A stretch of 64,000 nucleotides of DNA from GCA-2693325 sp964011675 (lineage in GTDB: Bacteria > Latescibacterota > UBA2968 > UBA8231), in contig CAXGPR010000008.1 of the NCBI GenBank assembly GCA_964011675.1, forward strand, positions 1 to 64,000, read 5' to 3'. Positions 26,427 through 35,614 of the stretch are shown here, piece by piece. The translations under genes and the position numbers were made by a program. The notes below the pieces were generated by a model, which had not been told where the DNA came from, did no database searches, and was given only the letters and a program-made list of their open reading frames with translations. How positions within the stretch are numbered: the stretch's first letter is position 1; each line of letters starts with the position of its first letter.

Positions 26427-27899
26427 CTAGGGTATCCTAATCTCAGTTTTTTCAGAGACCAACAGCGTGCCCAACAAGCAGACGCCCGCATTGACAATGA
26501 GACCCCAAACCCCCGCGTGGAATCCCCACGGAAGGCGATTGCCGCTCAGAGTTAGAAAGAGGGCGACCAGAAGCCCAGCCACCATTCCCAACAAGACGAC
26601 TCGTCCAGACAATTTCTTCCAGTATAGGCCAAAGAAAAAGCATGGAACAACCTGTATGAGCACCTCAAACTTAAGCTCTAGCAGACGCACGAGCGTTTTT
26701 TCAGTGCCAATCGCAACACCCACCAAGAGCGCTACGGCGAGCCATGAGAACGCCTTGCCGACCAGCGTTAGGTGTTCTTCGCTGCTTCTGGGCTTGATAT
26801 AGGGCAGATAAATATCTCTCGTAAACATAGAAGAAATCGATAAGAGCGCAGAATCTGCCGTCGACATAAGCGCGGCTAACGCAGCGGCAAACACGACGAC
26901 TACGAGCCAATATCCCAGCACGGACTGGGCCATGACCAGCGCCAGTATCCGCGCTAAGACCTGATCCGTTTCCACGCTTTCCAATCCGGGCAGCACTACG
27001 ATGGCCGTCAGACCACATATCAGCGCAATCAGCGTCGTGGTCAGCGGCATAAAGGCCATCAACATAAGAGATCGTTTAAGCACCCTGAGAGAGCGGCTAG
27101 CATAGAGCCGTTGGATCGCCTGCGGATAAATAGCCGCTCCACAACCCAGCAGTACTACGTAACTGATCCACGTATTAGATCCATTCCCCTCGGGCACCTG
27201 TACCTTGGCCGGATCCATTTGACGCAGCTTTTCAACAACCGCATCCAGTCCCCCACCGAGCTGCGTTGGAACAATCATCACCAACAAAGCGAACCCCACC
27301 AGCAGAACGACTCCCTGTATGACGTCTGTCCACGCGACGGAACGCATGCCTCCAAGCGTCTCGTAAATCACCATGATAATAGCGAGCGCAACAATGCCAT
27401 ACGCCGATGGAACCGCTCCCTGCGTGATGCCCTCTACGGCGGCCCCCATCGCTTTGAGTTGAGCTAGCGTATAGTTGCACAGCGCGTAAATCATCATCAC
27501 CGTGCTCAGCAGGGTCAGCGCCTTGGACTTGAAGCGATAGGATATATAATCGCCCGGCGTAATAAAGCCCTCTGCCCGCGCAAGTACTACCAGACGAGGC
27601 GCATATAGCACATACCCGACGATAATCGAAAACATAAATAGAATCGAAACGGTCCATTCAAAGCCGATCCGATACGTTTTGCCGGTATAACCAAAAAGTG
27701 TGTTGCCGCTGTATTGCGTGGCATAAAGGGTCAGAAAGAGTACGAGCAACCCCAGAGACCGACCCGCAAGGTAGAAATCAGCCATGCTGTTGGTCTCTCG
27801 CTTACCGCGCGCATAGTATCCAACGCCAATCATAGACAAGAGATAGAGTCCGACAGCAACTAGAGCACCCGTTCCGAAAACAATGTCACCTCCCCCCAT
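26427..27899 (-). CDS. Sodium:solute symporter (SSS family)
   Basis: 490 residues and about thirteen membrane helices. Family features include FYLAGRSLG in the first loop, TQYSGNTLFGYTGKTYRIG, GGMRSVAWTDVIQGV (the well-known SSS signature) and AALMSTADSALLSISS near helix 8, which contributes to the Na+ site. It imports an organic solute with Na+. The ATG overlaps the stop of the 81-residue partner as TAATG. It is followed by the M42 peptidase. Confidence 0.92.
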   Translation of the reverse strand: MGGGDIVFGTGALVAVGLYLLSMIGVGYYARGKRETNSMADFYLAGRSLGLLVLFLTLYATQYSGNTLFGYTGKTYRIGFEWTVSILFMFSIIVGYVLYAPRLVVLARAEGFITPGDYISYRFKSKALTLLSTVMMIYALCNYTLAQLKAMGAAVEGITQGAVPSAYGIVALAIIMVIYETLGGMRSVAWTDVIQGVVLLVGFALLVMIVPTQLGGGLDAVVEKLRQMDPAKVQVPEGNGSNTWISYVVLLGCGAAIYPQAIQRLYASRSLRVLKRSLMLMAFMPLTTTLIALICGLTAIVVLPGLESVETDQVLARILALVMAQSVLGYWLVVVVFAAALAALMSTADSALLSISSMFTRDIYLPYIKPRSSEEHLTLVGKAFSWLAVALLVGVAIGTEKTLVRLLELKFEVLIQVVPCFFFGLYWKKLSGRVVLLGMVAGLLVALFLTLSGNRLPWGFHAGVWGLIVNAGVCLLGTLLVSEKTEIRIP

Positions 27900-28144
27900 T
27901 ATTCTTCCTCCTCTTCAACGGTTTGCCAGAAGTGATAAATGACAAATACAGTCCAGCACGCCAAGGCAAAAATAGCCGATAGCGTGACGGCCACCCATAG
28001 GGGAAAACCCATTACGATCGGGCCGACATAGCCTTCGGGCCAGTACCACGGTATCGCAATGGCATAGAGCAAGAGATAGACAAACCAAATCCAGCGAACA
28101 GAGCGCGGTTCGCTGAGAATGCGGGAAAAAGCGCGGTGCTCCAT
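27899..28144 (-). CDS. Small membrane partner of the SSS symporter (DUF3311-like)
   Basis: 81 residues with two membrane segments (IWFVYLLLYAIAIPWYW and VAVTLSAIFALACWTVFVIY) and a Glu-rich tail. Short two-helix proteins like this, including DUF3311 or DUF997 types, commonly precede SSS symporters. The stop overlaps the symporter ATG as TAATG, so the two proteins are made together. The role is thought to be assembly or modulation of the symporter, but this is inference. Confidence 0.72.
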   Translation of the reverse strand: MEHRAFSRILSEPRSVRWIWFVYLLLYAIAIPWYWPEGYVGPIVMGFPLWVAVTLSAIFALACWTVFVIYHFWQTVEEEEE

Positions 28145-28331
28145 GGCGTCCTTCCGAAAAATAAATTAGGCTAAGTAACGGTTATAACTGAAGATGGGGA
28201 CAATATGAGGAATTTGCATGCGGCGCACAACCAGACGTCAACTTGATGCATTCTAAGCGCCCCGAGCTGCAACCACACAGCGAAAATTCAGCTATGCATC
28301 CTCCTTTATCTCGCTTCAATAAGCAAGAATG
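28145..28331. other. Intergenic stretch without visible gene
   Basis: 187 bases upstream of the DUF3311-like/SSS operon and downstream of the metallophosphoesterase stop. No conserved hairpin, RNA or broken gene is visible. It should hold the promoter of the symporter operon. Confidence 0.5.
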
Positions 28332-29063
28332 CTAATCGACCTGTAGCCAACGAGTCTGAACACGGTGTGCATCGCACTCATACACGGCAAATCGATGAGG
28401 CGCCTCACAAAAAGCAGGAGCGACTGCATAATGAATTCCTCCATCCTTCTGCGGTAACGCACCGGGATGGTAATGCCCCGAAAGAAGCAAGTGAACCTGG
28501 CCCGAACGCTGCATGGATTGCTTGAGCCAACCGGCAGTGCCGTAGGTATGGGGATAACCCTCGTTGTGTTCTGGATGCACCAGGTAATGCTGTAAATGAA
28601 TCTGCTGGGGTCCCTCATCCGAGAGAGCCCGATCAAATCGTTCCAATTCAGCTCCAACGCGGACCGGCACGTGATCAGCGCCTTCCTCGTCATAAAAACA
28701 GAAAACGCGAAAATCGCCAACGTCGACCCCTTCGCTCTGCATGTTGAATACACGGCGAAAAAGCAGAGGATGGTCGTGGTTTCCATACAGGACAAAAACG
28801 GGACAGGAAACGCGTTCCAACAGGGAACGCACCAACTGCAGATCCGCCTCGCCCCGCTCTAAATTTTCAGGACTGTTCATATCATTAAACGGATGATCAA
28901 CTAAATCACCCGTCACCGCCACCCAGTCAACGCCTTCCGCTCGAAATTGATCCAGAGCAAGTGTAATTTTTTCTGGCATCTCCCTGCTTCGCCTGGTAGC
29001 TACGGCAGACGAGCCCGGCAGCGCATCCCGCAGGTGAAAATCCGATATGTGACCAATGCGCAT
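28332..29063 (-). CDS. Calcineurin-like metallophosphoesterase
   Basis: 243 residues from ATG at 29061-29063, behind GGGAG; the open frame reaches 29198 but that extension is not needed. Metal-binding motifs in order: ISDFHLRD (D-x-H), VTGDLVDHPF (GD), YGNHDHP (GNHD) and LSGHYHPG (GHxH). This is the full binuclear-metal phosphoesterase set. Such enzymes cleave phosphomonoesters or phosphodiesters, including cAMP or glycerophosphodiesters. It sits downstream of the ABC importer operon, 138 bases from its last gene. Confidence 0.9.
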   Translation of the reverse strand: MRIGHISDFHLRDALPGSSAVATRRSREMPEKITLALDQFRAEGVDWVAVTGDLVDHPFNDMNSPENLERGEADLQLVRSLLERVSCPVFVLYGNHDHPLLFRRVFNMQSEGVDVGDFRVFCFYDEEGADHVPVRVGAELERFDRALSDEGPQQIHLQHYLVHPEHNEGYPHTYGTAGWLKQSMQRSGQVHLLLSGHYHPGALPQKDGGIHYAVAPAFCEAPHRFAVYECDAHRVQTRWLQVD

Positions 29064-29201
29064 CTGATCTCCCTTGACGTTGCATACACCTTTACAATAA
29101 GGGCACGCGACTACTCGCCGTTGAATAGTCACCTTAGCAGCCCTCCAAAAAAATCGCCCGGCGCCGCAATTTACAACCGCGGGAAAGACAGCCGACAAAC
29201 T

Positions 29202-30248
29202 TCAGCGAGCCCTTTCGCCTTCCCAAACGACGACGCGCCCGGGCTCTACGTGCGGCCGAATAGATTCGCCGAGACAATACGATCGCTCTTTACCCGCCAT
29301 GAGGCGCACCTCCTGACCAAGCCACTCCACCCGCAAAACCCAGACTGGACCAGCGTCTTCAACTACGCGTACTATGCCCTCTTCTTCTCCGCCAGATGGC
29401 GTGATGTGTTCGGGACGAACCCCTACCGCCGCCACCGCACTTTCTCCTGCCGCACACTCGGCAAGCACTCCACCACTTCCAACCACCCAGCGACCCGCCC
29501 GACAGCAGACGTCAAACAAATTAATGGCGGGCTGCCCAATTTGGCGAGCCACCTCAGGCGATTGGGGTCGCTCGTAAATCTCTTCCGGCGTGCCAACCTG
29601 CAGTATGTTGCCATCAGAAATCACCGCGATACGATCCGCCATTGAGAGCGCTTCGGCTTGATCATGCGTCACATATACCATTGGTATAGACAGCGAACGA
29701 CGGAGCAAGGCCAGTTCGACGCGCAACGTCTCGCGCAGTTTTGCATCGAGATTGGTCAGGGGCTCATCGAGCAAAAAAAGGCGCGGGCGACGCACGATAC
29801 AGCGGCCGATGGCAACCCGCTGCATTTCCCCTCCAGAAAGCCGCTCCGAAGAACGCTCTAGCAGAGATTCAATATGCAATAGCTCGGCGGCCCATTCTAC
29901 CCGAGTTGCAATCTCGGCTTCTGAAAGCTGGCGACCTGGCGCTCTCAGGGGAAACTCCAAGTTGCGCCGAACGCTCCAGTCGGGATAGAGGGCAAAATGC
30001 TGAAAGGCAAAGGCCACGTCGCGGGCCGAGGGCTCCCAGTCTGTGACGTCCGTTCCAGCCATCGATACGGTGCCCGCTTCGGCTCTTTCCAGTCCCGCCA
30101 TCACCCGCAAAAGAGTCGTTTTACCCGCACCAGTCGGCCCTAGTACTACCAATAGCTCATCGCTACCCACAGTCAAATCAACGCCAACGAGAGCACGAAT
30201 TTGACCATAAGATTTATCAATACCAGCCAGATGCAATAACGGTTTCAT
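29202..30248 (-). CDS. ABC transporter ATP-binding protein, sugar (CUT1) type, second copy
   Basis: About 348 residues from ATG at 30246-30248, which overlaps the preceding stop as ATGA. Walker A is GPTGAGKTTLL, the signature LSGGEMQR, Walker B LFLLDEPLTNLDA and the switch His is in YVTHDQAEAL. A C-terminal MOP/TOBE-like domain (VGVRPEHITPSG) identifies the UgpC/MalK group. It powers import with the two permeases upstream. Two separate ATPases in one operon suggest a heterodimer. Confidence 0.93.
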   Translation of the reverse strand: MKPLLHLAGIDKSYGQIRALVGVDLTVGSDELLVVLGPTGAGKTTLLRVMAGLERAEAGTVSMAGTDVTDWEPSARDVAFAFQHFALYPDWSVRRNLEFPLRAPGRQLSEAEIATRVEWAAELLHIESLLERSSERLSGGEMQRVAIGRCIVRRPRLFLLDEPLTNLDAKLRETLRVELALLRRSLSIPMVYVTHDQAEALSMADRIAVISDGNILQVGTPEEIYERPQSPEVARQIGQPAINLFDVCCRAGRWVVGSGGVLAECAAGESAVAAVGVRPEHITPSGGEEEGIVRVVEDAGPVWVLRVEWLGQEVRLMAGKERSYCLGESIRPHVEPGRVVVWEGERAR

Positions 30249-31294
30249 CCTATGCACCGCCCGCTCTGTCCATCAAAGAGACGCACCCCGTCAGCCTCGA
30301 GTTCAATGCCGACAAGGTCGCCCGGCCGATGCCCCGTGGCTACATCCGATCGGATTACCCAACGACCGCAGGACGTTTCTACGTGCACATAGCTACAGGA
30401 TCCCATGTATTCCTCTACTAACACTTGGCCGCGCAGCGTACCCTCGCCCGATAGACGCACGTACTCGGGCCGGATGCCCAACGTCAGCGCACCCGCGGGC
30501 CATTCCCCCGCCAACGGCCAGACGAGTTCGCCTGCCCTAAACGCTCCATCGCACACCTGTCCCTCGGCAAAGTTCATTCCTGGACTGCCTATAAAGTGAG
30601 CGACAAAAAGATCTGCGGGGTCTGCATATACGTCCGCCGCTCGTGCGCTCTGTCGTATCGTTCCCCCTTCCATGACAACAACGCGGTCGGCAAGGCTCAT
30701 AGCCTCTTCCTGATCGTGCGTAACGTATAAAGTCGTCACGCCGTCTCTCAGCTGCTGGTCGCGAATCAGTTCGCGCATGGCCAGCCGCAGATCCGCATCC
30801 AAAGTGCCCAACGGTTCGTCCATCAAGTATAGACGAGGCTGACGTACCATAGCCCGCGCCAAAGATACACGCTGCTGGTCACCTCCGGAGAGTTGGTTGG
30901 GATAGCGATCCAGTATAGCTGCGAGGCCCAATCGCTCCGCCATAGACTCGACTCGCTGCACCTGTGCATCTGGAGAAAGCCCCCTATCCTCAAGGGGAAA
31001 AGCCACGTTCTCGCGTACGGTGAGATGAGGATACAGCGCGTAAAACTGAAAGACGAATCCCACGTCACGGCGCTGTGGAGGCCACGGGGCCATATCTGCT
31101 CCCTCGAGGAAAATCCGACCAGCACTCGGCTTTTCCAACCCGGCGACCATGCGCAGTGTGGTGGTTTTCCCACAACCAGAAGGACCGAGCAGGACGATCA
31201 ATTCTCCCGCCTCGCAGGATAGGTCGACCCCGCGCACGGCTTCCGTTCCATCTGGATAAGTCTTTGACAGCGACTCCAGTCGGAGAAAGCTCAT
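30245..31294 (-). CDS. ABC transporter ATP-binding protein, sugar (CUT1) type, first copy
   Basis: About 349 residues from ATG at 31292-31294 (ATGA overlap with the small membrane gene). Walker A GPSGCGKTTTL, signature LSGGDQQR, Walker B LYLMDEPLGTLDA and switch TLYVTHDQEEA are all intact. The C-terminal regulatory domain has LGIRPEYVRLSG. Together with the ATPase downstream it probably forms an asymmetric nucleotide-binding pair, as known for the rhizobial glycerol importer GlpSTPQV, whose gene arrangement this operon resembles. Confidence 0.93.
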   Translation of the reverse strand: MSFLRLESLSKTYPDGTEAVRGVDLSCEAGELIVLLGPSGCGKTTTLRMVAGLEKPSAGRIFLEGADMAPWPPQRRDVGFVFQFYALYPHLTVRENVAFPLEDRGLSPDAQVQRVESMAERLGLAAILDRYPNQLSGGDQQRVSLARAMVRQPRLYLMDEPLGTLDADLRLAMRELIRDQQLRDGVTTLYVTHDQEEAMSLADRVVVMEGGTIRQSARAADVYADPADLFVAHFIGSPGMNFAEGQVCDGAFRAGELVWPLAGEWPAGALTLGIRPEYVRLSGEGTLRGQVLVEEYMGSCSYVHVETSCGRWVIRSDVATGHRPGDLVGIELEADGVRLFDGQSGRCIG

Positions 31295-31455
31295 GACTCG
31301 TCCAGTTCCATATGCGACGTTGCAATGTGGAGCACGGTAAAAAGCGCCGTCGCGAAAAAACCGTAGCGTAGCCCCTCTGTCCACCACGGGTTCAACATGA
31401 GACCAACGCCGGCAGTCATCCCAATTTGGGCCATTCTATCGATTAGACGCTTCAT
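31291..31455 (-). CDS. 54-residue membrane protein embedded in the ABC operon
   Basis: A short gene starting with ATG at 31453-31455 (ATGA overlap with permease 2) and ending four bases into the first ATPase (ATGA). It encodes a basic N-terminus (MKRLIDRMAQ), one or two hydrophobic segments (MTAGVGLML; YGFFATALFTVLHIA) and a short acidic end. The two four-base overlaps show it is translated as part of the transporter. Glycerol-type ABC operons also contain a small membrane protein (DUF2160), but I see no clear sequence match. Function unknown. Confidence 0.7.
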   Translation of the reverse strand: MKRLIDRMAQIGMTAGVGLMLNPWWTEGLRYGFFATALFTVLHIATSHMELDES

Positions 31456-32312
31456 TGTTTGAGCGTCCCGAAAGTAACGCCGCGTAGCAAGTGCTTGCGC
31501 ACGAGCACGGTGAAAAGAATAATGGGCAGCACAAAAAGCAGCACACCTGCACCTACCTGCGGCCATGGAATCCCCTGCACGTTGCCCTGTAATCCTGCGA
31601 AGTAAACCGGAACCGTCACCGCATCCTGGTTGTTCAACGTCATGGCAAAGCCGTACTCGTTCCACGCCGATATCAGGCAAAAGACACCCGTAACCGCCAT
31701 GCCGGAGGCGGCTCTGGGTATAATGACCAAGCGAAAGGCCTGCAAACGAGAATAGCCGTCGACCAGCGCGGCCTCTTCGTAGGCTCGCGGTATCTCGTCT
31801 ATAAAACCCTTCATCAACCACACCGCAAGCGACAGGTTAAAAACCGTGTAGAGCAAGATCAGGCCCAAATGCGTGTTTTGCAGATCAAATTCTCGATACA
31901 TCATTAGCACCGGCACCACGACGGCCAGCGGAGGCAAGAAGCGCGTCGAAAGGATAAAGAAGAGCCAGTCCTTTGCTCCGGGAATGGGAAACCGGCTAAA
32001 GCCATAAGCCGCGCTCGTGCCAATAAGGACGGAAGCCAGCGTGCTGAACAGCCCAATCAACACGCTGTTTTTCAGGTAGTGGTAAAAGGCGTGATCGGCA
32101 CCTGCGTATACTATACCCAACCGCCTGTAGGCATCCAACGTAACCGCAAAGTGCCCTTCATCCGGAGCCCCAGTAGAACCGGAAGGCAGCCATTTGAGGT
32201 GCACGCTAATCGTATCTGGACGCTCTTTTAGCGAAGTGATACCCAACCAGAATAAGGGCAAAGTCCCCGCACATAAATAGAGTCCAACAAAGAGAAAGCG
32301 AAGTCCTCTCAC
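31452..32312 (-). CDS. ABC transporter permease, MalG-like (CUT1)
   Basis: 286 residues with about six membrane segments. The EAA loop that contacts the ATPase is EEAALVDGYSRLQAFRLVII, placed as in MalG-type permeases. The start overlaps permease 1 (ATGA at 32309-32312). A periplasmic loop before helix 2 is long (residues 27-75). It forms the channel with the other permease. Confidence 0.93.
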   Translation of the reverse strand: MRGLRFLFVGLYLCAGTLPLFWLGITSLKERPDTISVHLKWLPSGSTGAPDEGHFAVTLDAYRRLGIVYAGADHAFYHYLKNSVLIGLFSTLASVLIGTSAAYGFSRFPIPGAKDWLFFILSTRFLPPLAVVVPVLMMYREFDLQNTHLGLILLYTVFNLSLAVWLMKGFIDEIPRAYEEAALVDGYSRLQAFRLVIIPRAASGMAVTGVFCLISAWNEYGFAMTLNNQDAVTVPVYFAGLQGNVQGIPWPQVGAGVLLFVLPIILFTVLVRKHLLRGVTFGTLKQ

Positions 32313-33196
32313 GAAGCGCTCTCCCGCTGCAGTCGCCCCATGTAGCGCAGAAATACGCTGGCCAGCGCGATTACGAGCACGAGGATGACATACGAGTAGG
32401 CAGTGCCCAGCCCCACTTTCCCGTCGCGAAAAACCGTCTGGTAAAGGAGCGCACTCAGAGTCTGCGTGACCCGGTCATTGGGGCCTGTTAGGGCCATTAT
32501 TAAGTCAAATTGCTTAAGGGCATCCGTCGCGCGCAGCAACACGGCTAACCCCAGCAGAGGCGCACACATGGGCAGCGTTATGCGGCGGAAGGTGCGCCAA
32601 GAAGACGCTCGGTCAATCGCCGCTGCTTCGTATATATAAGGGGGAATGGACTGTAGAGCCGCAAGGGATATGAGCATCATAAAAGGCGTCCACATCCACA
32701 CATCCACCATGAGCACGGAAATAAATTTTAGGTCGGGATCCGTTATCCACTGCGGCTGTGAGAATCCCATAAAGCTCAGCGCCTGATTAAACGCACCGTA
32801 GTTGCCATTGAGAATAAGCTTCCAGAACAGGCCCATAACTGCTTGGGGCAGCATCATGGGAATGAGGAGCATAGTTAAGACGAGGGGCTTTAGCGCAAAG
32901 CGATCGCGCAAGGCGTAGGCCAGCCCAAAACCCAAGAGCAGTTCGCAGGTTACAGCAAGGAATACGAAGAGCGCCGTAGTGCGCAGAGCCTGACCGTATT
33001 TGGCAAACTTAAAGACGATCTTATAGTTGAGGACGCCGACCCAAGCCGCATCACTTCCCACTAGATCGGCGTTAGTAAAGCTCAGCACGACACTGTATAA
33101 CAGCGGGAAAATATTCACTGCTATTAGCAAAACGAGGGCTGGCGCAACAAATCCATACCGCAGCCAGCCCCGATCCCAACCCTCACGCATTCGCAT
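32309..33196 (-). CDS. ABC transporter permease, MalF-like (CUT1)
   Basis: 295 residues with six membrane segments. The EAA loop reads YEAAAIDRASSWRTFRRIT. The N-terminus (WLRYGFVAPALVLLIAVNIF) is the first helix typical of sugar permeases. It begins 11 bases after the binding-protein gene stop. Pairs with the MalG-like permease downstream. Confidence 0.93.
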   Translation of the reverse strand: MRMREGWDRGWLRYGFVAPALVLLIAVNIFPLLYSVVLSFTNADLVGSDAAWVGVLNYKIVFKFAKYGQALRTTALFVFLAVTCELLLGFGLAYALRDRFALKPLVLTMLLIPMMLPQAVMGLFWKLILNGNYGAFNQALSFMGFSQPQWITDPDLKFISVLMVDVWMWTPFMMLISLAALQSIPPYIYEAAAIDRASSWRTFRRITLPMCAPLLGLAVLLRATDALKQFDLIMALTGPNDRVTQTLSALLYQTVFRDGKVGLGTAYSYVILVLVIALASVFLRYMGRLQRESAS

Positions 33197-33207
33197 TAAC
33201 CGAGCGC

Positions 33208-34512
33208 TTACTGCATCTCTAGGAGGCCGGCTTCCATAAGGATCATTTCGTGCTCTTCGGCAAGCGCATCCAGCGCCTCCCTCGGTTCGCGCACCCCGTC
33301 CAGCGCCTCGCCTAAATGCTGTACAGCCGCTGCCAGAAGTTCATTGTAGACGGGCACGTTCCAAAAATCGCGTAGGTGGTCCAATGACTCGGCAAACGTC
33401 GCATTATACGGTGAAGCGGCGCGGAAAGCCTCGCTTTCCAGCAATTCCGTATTGGCCGTAAAGCATCCGGGAAAAGTAATCCATTTCTCCTGCACCCGAC
33501 GCTGCTGAAACCAAGCGATAAACTGTTTGGCCAATTCCTGCTGGCCAGCCGACGTCTTTTTAGAAATGCTAAACCCCTGTCCCCCCAGAGAAATAAAACG
33601 GCGATCGCCGTTACGCGGGACCTTAAAAAACCCCACCTGATCGCCCATGGATTCTACAATACCCGGATAGAAGGGAAAATAGTCCAGCACCATGGCCGTC
33701 GATCCGTTACTGAACGCCTCTAGGTTAAAATAGTAGTCCGCGTTTTCGCCTCCATCTGTTGCAAAGTGCAGCAGGTCTTTAAAAAACTGGAGACCCTCTA
33801 CCGCACCCTCCGAGTTTAAGTGGCCCTGCACCTCAAACGTCTCGGCATCGCCCCAGTTGCCACCCCAAGCCCACAGAAATGGCTGGAAACCCATCACAAT
33901 CGAGTCGTAACCGCGCCCCGTCAGCAGAGACATCCCGTAGCGTTTCTGCTCAGGCCGGTGAAAAAACTCGGCCACGTCGCGAAATTCCTGCCAGGTATCG
34001 GGCGGGTGTAACTCACGCCCAAATCTCGCTTTAAACGCTGCGCGCTCGGCCTCGTCTTCAAACCAGTCTTTGCGATAGACAAAACCAATGGCGTCCGTTT
34101 CGCACGGAGCTGCAAAAAACTTTCCACTTCCCGGCGGATATTCACATAGATAGCGCGCCGCGCGCGGATGGATCGTCTCAATGTCCACGGCCGATGGGAG
34201 CCAGTCCGTCAGTTCGAGATACAGACCCTTAGTAGCCCCGCGTCCAATCCACTGACTGTCGCCGATCACGATGTCGAAGTCCGTTTTGTTGTTGCCGAAG
34301 TTGAGAAAGACCTGATCCTGATAAGAAGGCCATGGAATCTGCTTTACTTCGATGGCGATTCCCGTTTCGGCCTCAAAATCATTGCCCAATTCTTGCAGGG
34401 CCGCAGCGGGCTCCCACTGGGCCCACCAAATGGTTACCTTTTCATCTGCCCAAGCCGAATTCGCCCACGACAAACACAGCAACAGTATGGAACTAAGCAC
34501 AGCTCTTTTCAT
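33208..34512 (-). CDS. Extracellular solute-binding protein, family 1 (sugar ABC importer)
   Basis: 434 residues with a Sec signal (SSILLLCLSWANSAWA, cleavage near residue 22). The mature part follows the family 1 pattern: VTIWWAQWEPAAALQELG, FGNNKTDFDIVIGDSQW, and a C-terminal lobe with TSAGQQELAKQFIAWFQQ. It captures a sugar or polyol outside the membrane and delivers it to the two permeases. It is first in the transporter operon. The SMP-30 gene upstream suggests a sugar that yields lactones. Confidence 0.93.
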   Translation of the reverse strand: MKRAVLSSILLLCLSWANSAWADEKVTIWWAQWEPAAALQELGNDFEAETGIAIEVKQIPWPSYQDQVFLNFGNNKTDFDIVIGDSQWIGRGATKGLYLELTDWLPSAVDIETIHPRAARYLCEYPPGSGKFFAAPCETDAIGFVYRKDWFEDEAERAAFKARFGRELHPPDTWQEFRDVAEFFHRPEQKRYGMSLLTGRGYDSIVMGFQPFLWAWGGNWGDAETFEVQGHLNSEGAVEGLQFFKDLLHFATDGGENADYYFNLEAFSNGSTAMVLDYFPFYPGIVESMGDQVGFFKVPRNGDRRFISLGGQGFSISKKTSAGQQELAKQFIAWFQQRRVQEKWITFPGCFTANTELLESEAFRAASPYNATFAESLDHLRDFWNVPVYNELLAAAVQHLGEALDGVREPREALDALAEEHEMILMEAGLLEMQ

Positions 34513-34609
34513 CGATATCCTCCCCTAAATCCGTCATTGCATTCCCCTCGTCACATGGGGAACATCGGCCCTTGTTCAACGCAGACCATCGCACAAATTC
34601 GCTTGCGGT

Positions 34610-35521
34610 CTATGCGTCTACAGGGCGGGTAAAATTGGATTTAAATTCTGCTTTCCCTTGAATATTCAGCCCGCGAACGCGGAACAGTCCCCCTCCGCGG
34701 TAACTCTTTCCATACGCATCCCAATCGTAGCCGATCGGATCAAGATCACTGCCCGGAGGGCAGTCAAACGCCGCCGACGTAAAGTACAGCTCATCAAGAT
34801 CTTTTCCGCCAAACATCACGCTCGACGTCTGCTTAGCCGGCGTGGCGATGCGGCGCTCTTCCCTTCCTTCGGGATCAAAGCGAATAATGCAGCTCCCAAA
34901 CCAGTTCGCACTCCACACAAACCCCTCTGCGTCAACCGTCATTCCATCGGGCACGCCATCCTCGGCGCTCAACTTAACAAACAGACGACGGTCAGACAGG
35001 ACCGCCGTTTCGGCCTTGAAATCGTAGGCATAAATCTCACGGGCCATAGCATCGGTGAAATACATTGTCTTGAGATCGGGCGAGAACCCCATACCGTTAG
35101 AGCAGCCAACGCCCTCCTCCACAATGCGGAGAGCTCCGTCGGTAGCCACGTGATATAGACGTCCCTTCTCTTCGGACAAATAAGTGCCCGCAAACGCCGA
35201 ACCATCGGGAGCGGCAATCACGTCATTAAAGCGCAGCGGCTGGCCTTCAAAGGACTCGGGCTGCACGCGCACCCAATCGTCATCCGAATTCCACAGGACG
35301 ACGCCGTCCCATATAAAACAGGCGTAGCCTCCCGAAGCATTTTGCATGAGTCCTCCCACGTTGAATCCGCTGTGAATCTGCCGATTCTCTCCCGTGGATG
35401 GGTCGAAACTAAAAAGGCGCCCAGTATGGATATCCGTCCATATCAACGCCTGCTCCTCCGCATTCCATATGGGTCCTTCGCCGACCACGGCATTCTCTTC
35501 TGCCAATTTGTCAATCTCCAT
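34610..35521 (-). CDS. SMP-30/gluconolactonase-like protein
   Basis: 303 residues forming a six-bladed beta-propeller. Family residues are visible: the metal Glu in VVGEGPIWNAEEQ, RFNDVIAAPDGSAFAGT with the conserved Asn and Asp, SNGMGFSPDLKTMYFTD and DGMTVDAEGFVWSANW. These calcium- or zinc-dependent lactonases open sugar lactones. It is preceded by AAAGGGGGG and a plausible promoter and lies 97 bases upstream of the ABC importer genes, a common layout for sugar uptake operons. Confidence 0.9.
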   Translation of the reverse strand: MEIDKLAEENAVVGEGPIWNAEEQALIWTDIHTGRLFSFDPSTGENRQIHSGFNVGGLMQNASGGYACFIWDGVVLWNSDDDWVRVQPESFEGQPLRFNDVIAAPDGSAFAGTYLSEEKGRLYHVATDGALRIVEEGVGCSNGMGFSPDLKTMYFTDAMAREIYAYDFKAETAVLSDRRLFVKLSAEDGVPDGMTVDAEGFVWSANWFGSCIIRFDPEGREERRIATPAKQTSSVMFGGKDLDELYFTSAAFDCPPGSDLDPIGYDWDAYGKSYRGGGLFRVRGLNIQGKAEFKSNFTRPVDA

Positions 35522-35544
35522 AGCCCCCCCTTTCTTTGGCGCGT

Positions 35545-35573
35545 AAGATACTAAAAGGCATAGGCAAACTCAA
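35545..35573 (-). promoter_or_regulatory. Candidate sigma70-type promoter of the SMP-30/ABC operon
   Basis: On the minus strand TTGAGT (35568-35573) and TATCTT (35545-35550) are spaced by 17 bases, about 25 bases before the SMP-30 start. The palindrome-like site at 35578-35591 lies four bases upstream of the -35 box. Fit to consensus is moderate. Confidence 0.4.
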
Positions 35574-35577
35574 TAAA

Positions 35578-35591
35578 GTTGACAAGTCCAC
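35578..35591. promoter_or_regulatory. Near-palindrome GTTGAC-AA-GTCCAC with a perfect -35 box
   Basis: Thirteen of 14 bases match the palindrome at 13802-13815. It includes TTGACA (35580-35585), which with CACAAT at 35603-35608 forms a 17-base-spaced promoter on the plus strand whose start site would fall at or next to the GNAT ATG at 35615, suggesting a leaderless transcript. It could be a shared operator of two divergent genes, or partly a coincidence of the -35 hexamer. Confidence 0.4.
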
Positions 35592-35614
35592 TATCCGTGC
35601 CCACAATAAGCGCC

